A stretch of 19,763 nucleotides of DNA from CAG-217 sp963638105 (GCA_963638105.1 CAVHPP010000027.1:1-19763), one strand, 5' to 3'. Counted from the stretch's first letter, positions 7,342 to 16,449 are shown. The notes: generated by a model not told the origin, from the sequence alone. A program made the numbers and translations.

Positions 7342-7400
7342 GCTAAACAGTGTGCACGCTATGTGCCAATAATAAAAACTAAATAATAAGTGGACATACG

Positions 7401-7437
7401 CTCCGGGTGTTGCAAGGCATCCGGAGTTGTTTTTTTG
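7401..7437 (+). terminator. Terminator of the large noncoding RNA
   Basis: CTCCGGGTG (7401-7409) pairs with CATCCGGAG (7418-7426) with one G-T pair around an eight-base loop, followed by TTGTTTTTTTG. It cleanly separates this unit from the valS leader. Bases 7438-7523 hold nothing I can recognise. Confidence 0.9.
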
Positions 7438-7523
7438 TTTGCGGCTGTTGTTGTTTTATTTGTATTATCTGATTTCTTTAATTGATTTGCATACTTTTGT
7501 GCGTGCAAAATCCCGGCTGCCGC

Positions 7524-7552
7524 TTGACAAGGGGCGGCGGTTTTGGTACTAT
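7524..7552 (+). promoter_or_regulatory. Sigma-A promoter of valS-folC
   Basis: TTGACA (7524-7529), a 17-base spacer and TACTAT (7547-7552). The hexamers are identical to those of the large RNA promoter upstream. The T-box leader begins immediately downstream. Confidence 0.85.
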
Positions 7553-7559
7553 AATACCA

Positions 7560-7790
7560 ATAGAAAACGGCTTGGAACGGAAGGAGTACCCCAGGACGGC
7601 GGCATAGAGAGCTTGTGGTCGGTGCAAACAGGCGCGCCCAGCGGGGGAAGGTAGTCCGGGAGCCGGTGCGGTGAAAGACAGTAGTCGCACCCGTGTGCCG
7701 CGTTAAGGCAAGAGCGGCGCGCTTTGGCGCGCAATTTGAGTGGTACCGCGGAAGTTCAGTTCCGTCTCATTATGAGACGGGGCTTTTTTA
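7560..7790 (+). promoter_or_regulatory. Valine T-box riboswitch upstream of valS
   Basis: A tRNA-sensing leader. GGAAGGAGTACC (about 7578-7589) is the stem I K-turn region. AGAGAGCTTGTGGTCGGTG (7606-7624) holds the AGAGAG and distal stem I signals. GAAG followed by GTA (7651-7653) then GTCCGGGAG is the specifier side, and GTA is a valine codon, matching valS. The T-box antiterminator bulge sequence TGGTACCGCGG is at 7741-7751, followed by the intrinsic terminator. Uncharged tRNA-Val would pair its anticodon with the specifier and its CCA end with the T-box, allowing readthrough into valS and folC. Confidence 0.95.
7762..7789 (+). terminator. T-box attenuator terminator
   Basis: CCGTCTCA (7762-7769) pairs with TGAGACGG (7773-7780) around TTA, followed by GGC and a run of T. 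It is mutually exclusive with the antiterminator containing the T-box sequence. Confidence 0.92.
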
Positions 7791-7812
7791 TTTTTGTAAG
7801 GAGCAAAAAAAT

Positions 7813-10437
<2,625 letters not shown>

Positions 10438-10438
10438 A

Positions 10439-11548
10439 ATGACCTACGAAGCGGCAATTCAATTGATCAAACAAAAGCAAAGCCTCGGCGTGCAGCCGGG
10501 GCTTTCCCGCATGTTGGCGGCTATGGAAAAGACCGGCAGTGTGCAAAACAAATTGCAGGTGATCCATGTGGCGGGCACCAACGGCAAGGGCACTGTTTGC
10601 GCTGCCGTGGCCGACGGCTTGCGTCGTGCCGGGTACCGGGTGGGCGTGTTCAGCTCCCCCTGGGTCACGGACTTTCGCGAGCAGATCACCGTGGACGGCC
10701 GTATGATTCCCAAGCAGGACTTTGCGGACTGTGTAGAGGTCTTTGCGAAGGAACCATTGACGGAGTTTGAACTGATTACGGCGGTGATGTATCTGTATTT
10801 CTACCGCAGCGGGGTAGATTACGCTGTGGTAGAGTGCGGTATGGGCGGCGCCGGGGATTCCACCAATGTGCTGGCTCACCCGGCAGTATGCGCCTTTGCC
10901 AAGGTGGCGCTGGACCATACGGCGTTCCTGGGCGACACGGTAGAAGCCATTGCCCGGGAAAAGAGCGGCATTATCAAGCCCGGTTGCCCGGTGGTGCTGT
11001 ACCCCCATATTGCCGCCAAAGATGTATTTTTAGAGCAGTGTCGTGCGCTGCATTGCCCGGTGACGGAAGCTGCCGAGCAGGGCGACCCGATTACGGATGA
11101 CTTGGCGGTGGCCGGGGAAGTGCTGCGCCTGCTGGGAGTGGATACCACGCCGGGGCTGCCTATGTTGCCCGCCCGGCGGGAGCACTTTGGCGAAAATTTG
11201 TTACTGGACGGCGCCCACAATCCGGACGGTGCTGCGGCACTGCTGCCCCATTTGCCCACCGATCGGCCCATCACTGCCGTACTGGCGATGATGGAGGATA
11301 AGGACATTGACGGTTATCTCTGTCAGGTGCTGTCCCGGTGTCGTCGAGTGATTGCCACCACCGTGCCCGGTATGGGGCGTGCATTGTCTGCGGAAGATTT
11401 GGCGGCGGCGGCGCGAAAGTATTGCCCCGATGTGACCGCAGAGCCAAATCCACACCGGGCGCTGGCGGCAGCCAAGGCGGACGGCGACTTTGTTTTGGTC
11501 TGCGGTTCTTTTTATTTAGCACGGGAGATCAGAAAAGATTTGATCTAA
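10439..11548 (+). CDS. folC: Folylpolyglutamate/dihydrofolate synthase, compact form
   Basis: A 369-residue Mur-ligase-type enzyme that adds glutamate to folates in the cytoplasm. The P-loop AGTNGKGT (45-52), the strand FSSPWVTDFREQI, the omega-loop motif GMGGAGDSTNV, EKSGIIKPG (Lys175 being the usual carbamylated lysine) and LLDGAHNP (Asp257) are all in order. valS-folC adjacency is common in Firmicutes. Two things are odd. The stretch between EKSGIIK and DGAHNP is about 80 residues, some 40-50 fewer than expected, and the usual LxGxHQxxNA motif is missing. The canonical GGRLDATN is GGAGDSTN, so its arginine is lost. The ATG lies one base after the valS stop with only a weak GGGCAAG ahead, so translation is probably coupled. 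Annotation as FolC is firm; dual activity is uncertain. Confidence 0.85.
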   Translation: MTYEAAIQLIKQKQSLGVQPGLSRMLAAMEKTGSVQNKLQVIHVAGTNGKGTVCAAVADGLRRAGYRVGVFSSPWVTDFREQITVDGRMIPKQDFADCVEVFAKEPLTEFELITAVMYLYFYRSGVDYAVVECGMGGAGDSTNVLAHPAVCAFAKVALDHTAFLGDTVEAIAREKSGIIKPGCPVVLYPHIAAKDVFLEQCRALHCPVTEAAEQGDPITDDLAVAGEVLRLLGVDTTPGLPMLPARREHFGENLLLDGAHNPDGAAALLPHLPTDRPITAVLAMMEDKDIDGYLCQVLSRCRRVIATTVPGMGRALSAEDLAAAARKYCPDVTAEPNPHRALAAAKADGDFVLVCGSFYLAREIRKDLI

Positions 11549-11573
11549 AACACAATACGCCAAATTTTGCAAA

Positions 11574-11611
11574 ACCGGTCTGTTACAGTGTAAACAGACC
11601 GGTATTTTTTT
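11574..11611 (+). terminator. Terminator after folC
   Basis: ACCGGTCTGTT (11574-11584) pairs perfectly with AACAGACCGGT (11593-11603), followed by A and seven T. It ends only about 11 bases before the spoIIAA ATG, so the spoIIA promoter must lie within folC or read through this hairpin; I saw no convincing sigma-H promoter. Confidence 0.88.
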
Positions 11612-11622
11612 GGAGTGATGGT

Positions 11623-11952
11623 ATGAATGTAACTTTAGAGAGCAGCGGCAATTTGCTCATTGCCTATCTGTTTGGCGAGATCGACCACCATACCGCCGTT
11701 GCGGTGCGCAGCCAGATCGACAGCGCCATACAGGACAAGCTGCCCGGCCACCTGATCTTGGATTTTAAGAATGTCACATTTATGGATTCCAGCGGCATTG
11801 GGCTGGTGATGGGTCGCTATCGGCTGGTGCACAGCTATCAAGGCACGGTGGAGATCAAGAATGTGACCGCCCGCACCAAAAAGATTATGGAGTTGGCGGG
11901 GCTGGGGAGCATTGCACTGATAAAGGAGAACGAAGATGAAAAAGACCAATGA
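11623..11952 (+). CDS. spoIIAA: Anti-sigma F factor antagonist SpoIIAA
   Basis: A 109-residue STAS-domain protein. The ATG is preceded by TTGGAG at good spacing. The motif FMDSSGIG (53-60) carries the serine (Ser57, equivalent to Ser58 of Bacillus SpoIIAA) that SpoIIAB phosphorylates and SpoIIE dephosphorylates. In the forespore, unphosphorylated SpoIIAA binds SpoIIAB and frees sigma-F. The early block NLLIAYLFGEIDHHTA is the usual STAS beta-strand opening. Gene order spoIIAA-spoIIAB-sigF confirms the identity over other anti-anti-sigma factors such as RsbV. It overlaps spoIIAB by 17 nt. Confidence 0.95.
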   Translation: MNVTLESSGNLLIAYLFGEIDHHTAVAVRSQIDSAIQDKLPGHLILDFKNVTFMDSSGIGLVMGRYRLVHSYQGTVEIKNVTARTKKIMELAGLGSIALIKENEDEKDQ

Positions 11953-12373
11953 ATTTCGCTTGACTTTGGACGCTCGCAGCGTCAATGAGGGCTTTGCACG
12001 GGTGGCGGTGTCTGCCTTTGCGGCACCGCTGGACCCTACCTTGGAGGAACTGGCGGACTTGAAAACCGCCGTGTCAGAGGCGGTGACCAACTGCATTGTC
12101 CACGGCTATAAGGATTGCTGCGGCAAGATCTATATACATACGGTACTGCTGGATCCGCCGGCGGTGCGGGTAACCGTGCGGGACAAGGGCTGTGGTATCG
12201 CCGATGTGCCGCAAGCCATGACCCCGCTTTATACCACCGGGGAGGGAGAGCGCGCCGGGCTGGGCTTTACGGTGATGGAGAGCTTTTGCGACAAGTTGCG
12301 AGTCACTTCTAAGCCGGGCAAGGGCACCACTGTGGTGCTGGAAAAACGCATTACCGGCAAGCAAAAATGGTAA
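11936..12373 (+). CDS. spoIIAB: Anti-sigma F factor / serine kinase SpoIIAB
   Basis: A 145-residue GHKL-fold kinase that holds sigma-F inactive with ATP bound and phosphorylates SpoIIAA. The N-box EAVTNCIVHGY (48-58) carries Glu48, the likely catalytic base, and Asn52, which binds magnesium. The G1 box is DKGCGIAD (83-90) and the G2-like box is GLGFTVMESF (108-117). A ribosome binding site AAAGGAG lies before the ATG within spoIIAA. It overlaps the upstream gene by 17 nt and sigF by 7 nt (ATGGTAA), consistent with the tight stoichiometry needed in this switch. Confidence 0.95.
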   Translation: MKKTNEFRLTLDARSVNEGFARVAVSAFAAPLDPTLEELADLKTAVSEAVTNCIVHGYKDCCGKIYIHTVLLDPPAVRVTVRDKGCGIADVPQAMTPLYTTGEGERAGLGFTVMESFCDKLRVTSKPGKGTTVVLEKRITGKQKW

Positions 12374-13026
12374 CTGCGGAGCGGGAGCGGCAAATCCGAG
12401 AGAACCTGGGGCTGGTGCATACCGTTGCCAATCGCTTTCGCGGGCGGGGCATTGAGTACGACGATCTGTACCAGTCCGGCTGTGTGGGGCTGATCAAGGC
12501 GGTGGATCGGTTTGACCCGACTCTGGGGTATGCATTCTCTACCTATGCAGTGCCGGTGATCATCGGTGAGATCAAGCGCCTGTTTCGGGACGGCGGCGCC
12601 GTGAAGGTCAGTCGGGCACTTAAGGAAAAGGCGCTCCACGCCGCGCGACTGCGGGAGGACTTTCTGCGCCGGGAGGGGCGGGAGCCGACCATTGGCGAAC
12701 TGGCGGAGCTGCTGTCTTGCGACCCGGCAGAGGCGGCGGAGATCGTGGGTGTTATGCAGCCTACGGTGTCCATCAACAGTGCCGGTGAGGACGGCGATAC
12801 CACACTGGATATTCCGGTGGACGACAGCGAACAACTGTTTGATCGGCTGACCGTTTTGCAAGCCATGGACGGTCTGGAAAAAAGCGAGCAAATGCTGGTG
12901 GAGCTGCGCTATTATAAGGGTCTGACCCAGTGCAAAACGGCGGAGATTCTGGGCCTGTCCCAAGTACAGGTCTCCCGTAAAGAAAAAGCCGTCCTGCAAA
13001 AAATGCGCCGGGTCATGGACGGGTAA
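12367..13026 (+). CDS. sigF: RNA polymerase sigma-F factor, forespore-specific
   Basis: A 219-residue sigma factor of the sporulation SigB/F/G group. Region 2 runs from LVHTVANRFRGRGIEYDDLYQ (16-36) through GLIKAVDRFDPTLGYAFSTYA (41-61) into the VPVIIGEIKRLFRD (62-75) segment. Region 3 includes EGREPTIGELAELL (103-116). Region 4 ends with the helix-turn-helix LTQCKTAEILGLSQVQVSRKEK (186-207). Sigma-F directs the first forespore transcription programme. The ATG overlaps the spoIIAB stop. No spoVA gene follows; a strong terminator closes the operon six bases after the stop. Confidence 0.95.
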   Translation: MVTAERERQIRENLGLVHTVANRFRGRGIEYDDLYQSGCVGLIKAVDRFDPTLGYAFSTYAVPVIIGEIKRLFRDGGAVKVSRALKEKALHAARLREDFLRREGREPTIGELAELLSCDPAEAAEIVGVMQPTVSINSAGEDGDTTLDIPVDDSEQLFDRLTVLQAMDGLEKSEQMLVELRYYKGLTQCKTAEILGLSQVQVSRKEKAVLQKMRRVMDG

Positions 13027-13031
13027 AGTAC

Positions 13032-13071
13032 AAAAAACGGCAGCCACTGCCCATAGTGGTTGCCGTTTTTT
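13032..13071. terminator. Terminator after sigF
   Basis: A 17-pair stem with one G-T pair spans 13032-13048 and 13055-13071: AAAAAACGGCA...TGCCGTTTTTT around CCACT/AGTGG. It ends the spoIIA operon and is symmetric enough to work in both directions. Bases 13072-13114 hold nothing I recognise. Confidence 0.92.
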
Positions 13072-13114
13072 GCCGTTTCCACGCACCGTGGACGGATTTC
13101 CACTATGCGGTCAC

Positions 13115-13143
13115 TTGAACAAACCCTTGGCGTGTGGTATGCT
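13115..13143 (+). promoter_or_regulatory. Probable sigma-A promoter of the 13206-13769 gene
   Basis: TTGAAC (13115-13120), a 17-base spacer and TATGCT (13138-13143). It is followed after about 50 bases by the AAAGGGAGA ribosome binding site at 13193-13201. Confidence 0.6.
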
Positions 13144-13247
13144 AACGGTAGAAGGAATGTCCTGTCCATAATAACGGTTTGAATGTAGCCGGAAAGGGAG
13201 AGAAAATGAAATAGATAGTAGCTAAGGCGATTGTTCCCGTCCTGTTT

Positions 13248-13769
13248 GTGGTGTGCTTTGCATTGATGTTTTACTTTGCTTATGTGGATCATCAGAAAGA
13301 GGCGCGCATACAGGCAGATTTATCCAGCGTGGATGTATGCGGTATTTATTTAGGCGAGGACGCGTCGTATGATGAAACGGTAAAGGCAGGGTATAAGGCG
13401 GTTTGCTATGTGCTCAATGTGGAGAACCGCTCGCACCATAAAATGGATAATATGATCATGGAGCAGATCGGTGCATATCCAAATATCACCACCGGCGAAT
13501 ATGACGCATATGATGAAGGCGGATTTGAATTATCACCGAAAGAGAGCGGCACCTCGTTGACCGTTGCCTGGCTGGTACCTGAAAGTTTAACGGACGATGA
13601 AATTATAAAGTCCTTGTCTGATAACGAATTGCATATCCAGTTCGATGTGGATAAACGAAACTGCACATTGCCTGTTGCCCGCTGGCGAAAGGGTACGCAG
13701 CAGGAAATTAAGGACTACAAGGTGGATGGGTTGTTTGCCGGAGCGGCGAAAATGCCGGAAGATAAATAG
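13248..13769 (+). CDS. Membrane-anchored protein of unknown function, start broken by amber codon
   Basis: I do not recognise this protein. The best initiation site is AAAGGGAGAGAAA followed by ATG at 13206, but the third codon there is TAG (13212-13214). Downstream of it the same frame is open to 13769 and reads IVAKAIVPVLFVVCFALMF and on, a good signal anchor. The first usable start after the stop is the GTG at 13248, which has no ribosome binding site and cuts the anchor short; that gives 173 residues. The rest looks like a small extracellular domain, with LSSVDVCGIYLGED, CYVLNVENRSHHK and ESGTSLTVAWLVP suggesting beta strands of a DUF4352-like or similar fold (inference). Codons are visibly AT-richer than in neighbouring genes. 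It is either a recent nonsense mutant or a gene with unusual initiation or readthrough. Confidence 0.6.
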   Translation: MVCFALMFYFAYVDHQKEARIQADLSSVDVCGIYLGEDASYDETVKAGYKAVCYVLNVENRSHHKMDNMIMEQIGAYPNITTGEYDAYDEGGFELSPKESGTSLTVAWLVPESLTDDEIIKSLSDNELHIQFDVDKRNCTLPVARWRKGTQQEIKDYKVDGLFAGAAKMPEDK

Positions 13770-13796
13770 CGCGTGAACCGACACGGTAAAACACAA

Positions 13797-13825
13797 AAAA
13801 GGCACAGCGTAATGCTGTGCCTTTT
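13797..13825. terminator. Bidirectional terminator between convergent genes
   Basis: AAAAGGCACAGC (13797-13808) pairs perfectly with GCTGTGCCTTTT (13814-13825) around a five-base loop. Six A residues on the left give the - strand UPF0210 operon a good T-run, and four T residues serve the + strand gene. Confidence 0.9.
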
Positions 13826-13837
13826 GGTGTATATCCA

Positions 13838-15193
13838 TTAGTTTTTCAGGCTATGGAGCGGAGCGGGGATCTTGCCGCCGCGGTTGATGAACTTGGCGGG
13901 GGAGCCGGTGTTTACTTTCATTACCGGGCCGGCGCCCAGCAGGCCGCCGAACTCCAGCTCGTCGCCTACCTGCTTGCCGATGGCGGGGATCACGCGCACG
14001 GCGGTGGTCTTGCAGTTGACCATACCGATGGCGGCCTCGTCGGCGATAATGCCGCTGATCACTTCCGGCGTGGTGTCGCCGGGAATAACGATCATATCCA
14101 GACCCACGGAACAAACGGCGGTCATGGCTTCCAGCTTCTCAATGGTCAGCGCGCCGCAGCGGGCAGCGTCGATCATACCTGCGTCCTCAGATACCGGGAT
14201 AAAGGCGCCGGACAGGCCGCCTACGCTGGAGGAGGCCATCACGCCGCCTTTTTTAACAGCGTCGTTGAGCATAGCCAGGCAAGCTGTGGTGCCTGCGCCG
14301 CCACACTTTTCCAGACCGATCTCTTCCAAAATATGGGCTACGGAGTCGCCTACCGCCGGCGTGGGGGCCAGGGACAGATCCACAATGCCAAAGGGCACGC
14401 CCAGCCGCCGAGAGGCCTCTACGCCTACCAGTTGACCCATACGGGTGACCTTAAAGGCGGTCTTTTTGATCAGCTCTGCAATATCGTTAATGGAGTAGTC
14501 CGGGAACTTGGCAACAGCCGCGCGCACCACGCCGGGACCGGATACGCCCACATTGATTACGCAGTCCGGCTCGGACACACCGTGAAATGCACCCGCCATA
14601 AAGGGGTTATCCTCCGGGGCGTTGCAAAAGACCACCAGCTTGCCGGCGCCGATACAGTCGTTCTCTTTGGTCAGCTCTGCGGCTTCCTTTACCTTTTGGC
14701 CCATCAGCTTCACCGCGTCCATATTGATACCGGCTTTGGTGGAACCGATGTTTACGGAGGAGCAAATGTGCTCCGTTTCTGCCAGCGCGCGGGGGATGGA
14801 GTCGATCAGCTCCCGGTCGCCGGCGGCAAATCCTTTTTGTACCAGGGCACTGTAACCGCCGATAAAGTTGACCCCGATGGTGCGGGCTGCCTTTTCCAGC
14901 GCCAGGGCGTACTTTACCGGGTCGCCGCCGCTGATACCGGCCATTATGGCAATGGGGGTTACGCTGACCCGCTTGTTGATAATGGGAATACCGTACTCCC
15001 GCTCAATGTCCTCGCCGGTCTGGACCAGCTTCTCTGCCTTGGTGCAAATTTTGTCATACACCTTGGCGCAGGCCTTGTCAATATCCGTATCGGCACAGTC
15101 CAAAAGGGAAATGCCCATGGTGGTGGTACGAATGTCCAGGCACTCGTCCTGGATCATACGAATGGTCTCTAAAATATCGTAAGTATTGATCAA
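13838..15193 (-). CDS. PFL family protein (UPF0210/DUF711)
   Basis: A 451-residue protein of the UPF0210 family, whose structure resembles the barrel of pyruvate formate-lyase and anaerobic ribonucleotide reductase, but whose reaction is unknown. Family blocks seen are INTYDILETIRMIQDECLDI (N-terminus), RVSVTPIAIMAGISGGD, and SSVGGLSGAFIPVSEDAGM. The start is TTG, with GGGAGG seven bases upstream and no ATG nearby; homologues begin at the same MINTY position. It lies 14 nt downstream of an ACT-domain gene, a conserved pairing that suggests the ACT protein is a regulatory or ligand-sensing partner. Normal full length. Confidence 0.92.
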   Translation of the reverse strand: MINTYDILETIRMIQDECLDIRTTTMGISLLDCADTDIDKACAKVYDKICTKAEKLVQTGEDIEREYGIPIINKRVSVTPIAIMAGISGGDPVKYALALEKAARTIGVNFIGGYSALVQKGFAAGDRELIDSIPRALAETEHICSSVNIGSTKAGINMDAVKLMGQKVKEAAELTKENDCIGAGKLVVFCNAPEDNPFMAGAFHGVSEPDCVINVGVSGPGVVRAAVAKFPDYSINDIAELIKKTAFKVTRMGQLVGVEASRRLGVPFGIVDLSLAPTPAVGDSVAHILEEIGLEKCGGAGTTACLAMLNDAVKKGGVMASSSVGGLSGAFIPVSEDAGMIDAARCGALTIEKLEAMTAVCSVGLDMIVIPGDTTPEVISGIIADEAAIGMVNCKTTAVRVIPAIGKQVGDELEFGGLLGAGPVMKVNTGSPAKFINRGGKIPAPLHSLKN

Positions 15194-15207
15194 TGGAGTG
15201 CCTCCCG

Positions 15208-15477
15208 TTAAATCTTGTGCATGGAGTTAAAAATATCCTCATGCATCACATGGATAGAAAGATTGCTTTCTTTGCCAAAGTCCTCCAACTCGCCGGACAG
15301 GGCGGAGAGGGAAGTGTTGCACCGGGTCAGGTCTGCCATCATGATCATGCAGAACATATCCTGCAAGATGGACTGGGTCACTTCTACAATATTCACCTGA
15401 TGTTCGGCACAGATGGCAGACACCTTGGCAAGAATGCCCACGGTATCTTTACCTACAACTGTAATGACTGCTCTCAT
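15208..15477 (-). CDS. Small ACT-domain protein (UPF0237)
   Basis: An 89-residue stand-alone ACT domain. MRAVITVVGKDTVGILAKVS (1-20) and the following ICAEHQVNIVEVTQSIL are the beta-alpha-beta ACT opening with the ligand-binding turn VGKDTVGI. ACT domains bind amino acids and often work as dimers; here the ligand is unknown. The ATG is chosen because GGAGG lies eight bases ahead; a TTG two codons earlier is only two bases from it. It is first in a two-gene operon with the UPF0210 gene, and a consensus promoter lies just upstream. Confidence 0.92.
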   Translation of the reverse strand: MRAVITVVGKDTVGILAKVSAICAEHQVNIVEVTQSILQDMFCMIMMADLTRCNTSLSALSGELEDFGKESNLSIHVMHEDIFNSMHKI

Positions 15478-15513
15478 TATCAAGACCTCCGTTTTGTCTT
15501 TTATTTGCTAATG

Positions 15514-15542
15514 ATTATAACAAAGATGTAAAATTTTTTCAA
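15514..15542 (-). promoter_or_regulatory. Sigma-A promoter of the ACT-UPF0210 operon
   Basis: On the - strand TTGAAA (15542-15537), a 17-base spacer and TATAAT (15519-15514). It lies back to back with a + strand promoter whose -35 box starts 18 bases away. Confidence 0.85.
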
Positions 15543-15559
15543 TAAAAGCGCAAAATATA

Positions 15560-15588
15560 TTTTCAATGGCTGCCGATTGTGGTAAAAT
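15560..15588 (+). promoter_or_regulatory. Probable promoter of the PHP phosphoesterase operon
   Basis: TTTTCA (15560-15565), a 17-base spacer and TAAAAT (15583-15588). The -35 box is weak. Its position supports starting the following protein at the GTG at 15620 rather than at an upstream ATG that would overlap the promoter. Confidence 0.5.
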
Positions 15589-15619
15589 ACTGTGCAACAA
15601 GCGGATTGGAGATGAAATT

Positions 15620-16429
15620 GTGCATTACGAAAATTTGGTAGACCTGCACACCCACTCAGATCATTCCTTTGACGGCAAACAGTCTTGTATGCTGCTGTGC
15701 GAGACGGCGGTGGCTAAGGGTGCGTCCTGTATTGCCATTACCGATCACTGTGAGATTGACTCAAAGACCGAGGACTTTCGCGCGCTGTGCACCAATCAGT
15801 ATGTAGAGACCTTTGAGTGCAAGCGGTACTTTGAAGGTCAGTTGTTGGTGCTCCAGGGGATTGAGCTGGGTCAGGCGATTTATAATATCCCGCTGGCAAA
15901 TCATATTCTGGATCAGTTTCATTATGATTTTGTGCTTGGCTCCATCCATAATCTGCCGGAGATGGAAGACTTCTTTTTTATGGATTATAAGGATAAAGAT
16001 GTGTATGACCTGCTGAGCCGGTATTTTCAAAAGGAGCTGGAGTTGGCCAAATGGGACGGCTTTGACTCGTTGGCGCACCTGACCTACCCACTGCGGTATA
16101 TGGTAGGGGAGCAGAAGATCCCGGTGGATATGACCCGGTTTGACGATGTGATCGGCGAGATCTTTGAAACGCTTATTAAGAACCATAAAGCCCTGGAAAT
16201 CAACACCAGCGGCATTGCCATGCCTTTGGGCGACACCCTGCCCGGCGAGGCGTACATACAGCGCTTTCACGATATGGGCGGGCAGTATATTACCATTGGG
16301 TCTGACGCCCATGTGCCGGAAAAGCTGTGCGGCAATGTGGACAAGGGTATGGCGCTGGCCAAGAAGTGCGGGTTTGACTATGTGACCATCTTCAACCGCC
16401 GGGAGCCTATGCCGGTGCCCATTGCGTAA
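15620..16429 (+). CDS. PHP-domain phosphoesterase, histidinol-phosphatase type
   Basis: A 269-residue metal-dependent phosphoesterase. The first PHP motif DLHTHSDHSFDG gives His10 and His12; ITDHCE gives Asp42 and His43; GSIHN around residue 112 and the late SDAH (Asp229, His231) complete the trinuclear metal set. This matches HisK-like histidinol-phosphatases, but there are no his genes nearby, so the substrate is open. I start it at GTG because GGATTGGAG lies eight bases ahead and a -10 box occupies 15583-15588; an ATG at 15566 would add 18 residues with no family match. It leads a + strand run with the Lrp-type regulator 20 nt downstream. Confidence 0.85.
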   Translation: MHYENLVDLHTHSDHSFDGKQSCMLLCETAVAKGASCIAITDHCEIDSKTEDFRALCTNQYVETFECKRYFEGQLLVLQGIELGQAIYNIPLANHILDQFHYDFVLGSIHNLPEMEDFFFMDYKDKDVYDLLSRYFQKELELAKWDGFDSLAHLTYPLRYMVGEQKIPVDMTRFDDVIGEIFETLIKNHKALEINTSGIAMPLGDTLPGEAYIQRFHDMGGQYITIGSDAHVPEKLCGNVDKGMALAKKCGFDYVTIFNRREPMPVPIA

Positions 16430-16449
16430 ACACAAGGAGAGAAAACGAT

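Larger units (their letters stand above)
6930..7437 (+). ncRNA. Large structured noncoding RNA, about 500 nt, family unknown
   Basis: A unit bounded by a near-consensus promoter and a strong intrinsic terminator with no convincing protein gene inside. Many complementary segments support a folded RNA. A 5' hairpin pairs TTGAACAC (6931-6938) with GTGTTCAA (6969-6976), stacked on GCCTTA/TAAGGC (6948-6953, 6963-6968). TTGTGT/ACACAA (7058-7063, 7097-7102) encloses GTGCAA/TTGCAC (7073-7078, 7086-7091). GCTC-AAGT-GAGC lies at 7103-7114. ACCTGG/CCAGGT (7207-7212, 7256-7261) encloses GTGCCGC/GCGGTAC (7215-7221, 7225-7231). CGTTTTTT pairs with AAAAAACG (7286-7293, 7318-7325). CATCT (7191-7195) with AGATG (7241-7245) would make a pseudoknot, and GTACCGC (7029-7035) could compete for 7225-7231. 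The motif AGGT-N3-4-TCCAATGG occurs three times. It lacks the tmRNA CCA end and T-loop, the RNase P and SRP core motifs, and group I/II intron cores as far as I can see. Size and isolation recall ROOL-class RNAs, but I cannot confirm that. Confidence 0.75.

Noticed and set aside
6930..7437. Large RNA considered as tmRNA, RNase P RNA, SRP RNA or a group I/II intron
   Set aside because: No tRNA-like CCA end or tag-peptide frame, no RNase P conserved core, no SRP tetraloop region, and no intron domain V or P/Q/R/S core could be found by eye.
7427..7654. Rightward 75-codon frame at the valS leader
   Set aside because: It runs from the noncoding RNA terminator through the promoter and into T-box stem I, so it is not a plausible gene.
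7693..7812. Upstream extension of valS
   Set aside because: It would translate the T-box antiterminator and terminator; the ATG at 7813 has its own ribosome binding site and the family N-terminus.
13206..13214. TAG at codon 3 as evidence for a recoded amber codon
   Set aside because: TAG is used as a normal terminator in other genes here, and no pyrrolysine or suppressor tRNA signal is seen; a nonsense mutation is simpler.
13817..15172. Rightward 451-codon frame
   Set aside because: It is the mirror of the UPF0210 gene, rich in Gly, His and Ala from GC codon bias, with no family resemblance; the - strand frame has all family motifs.
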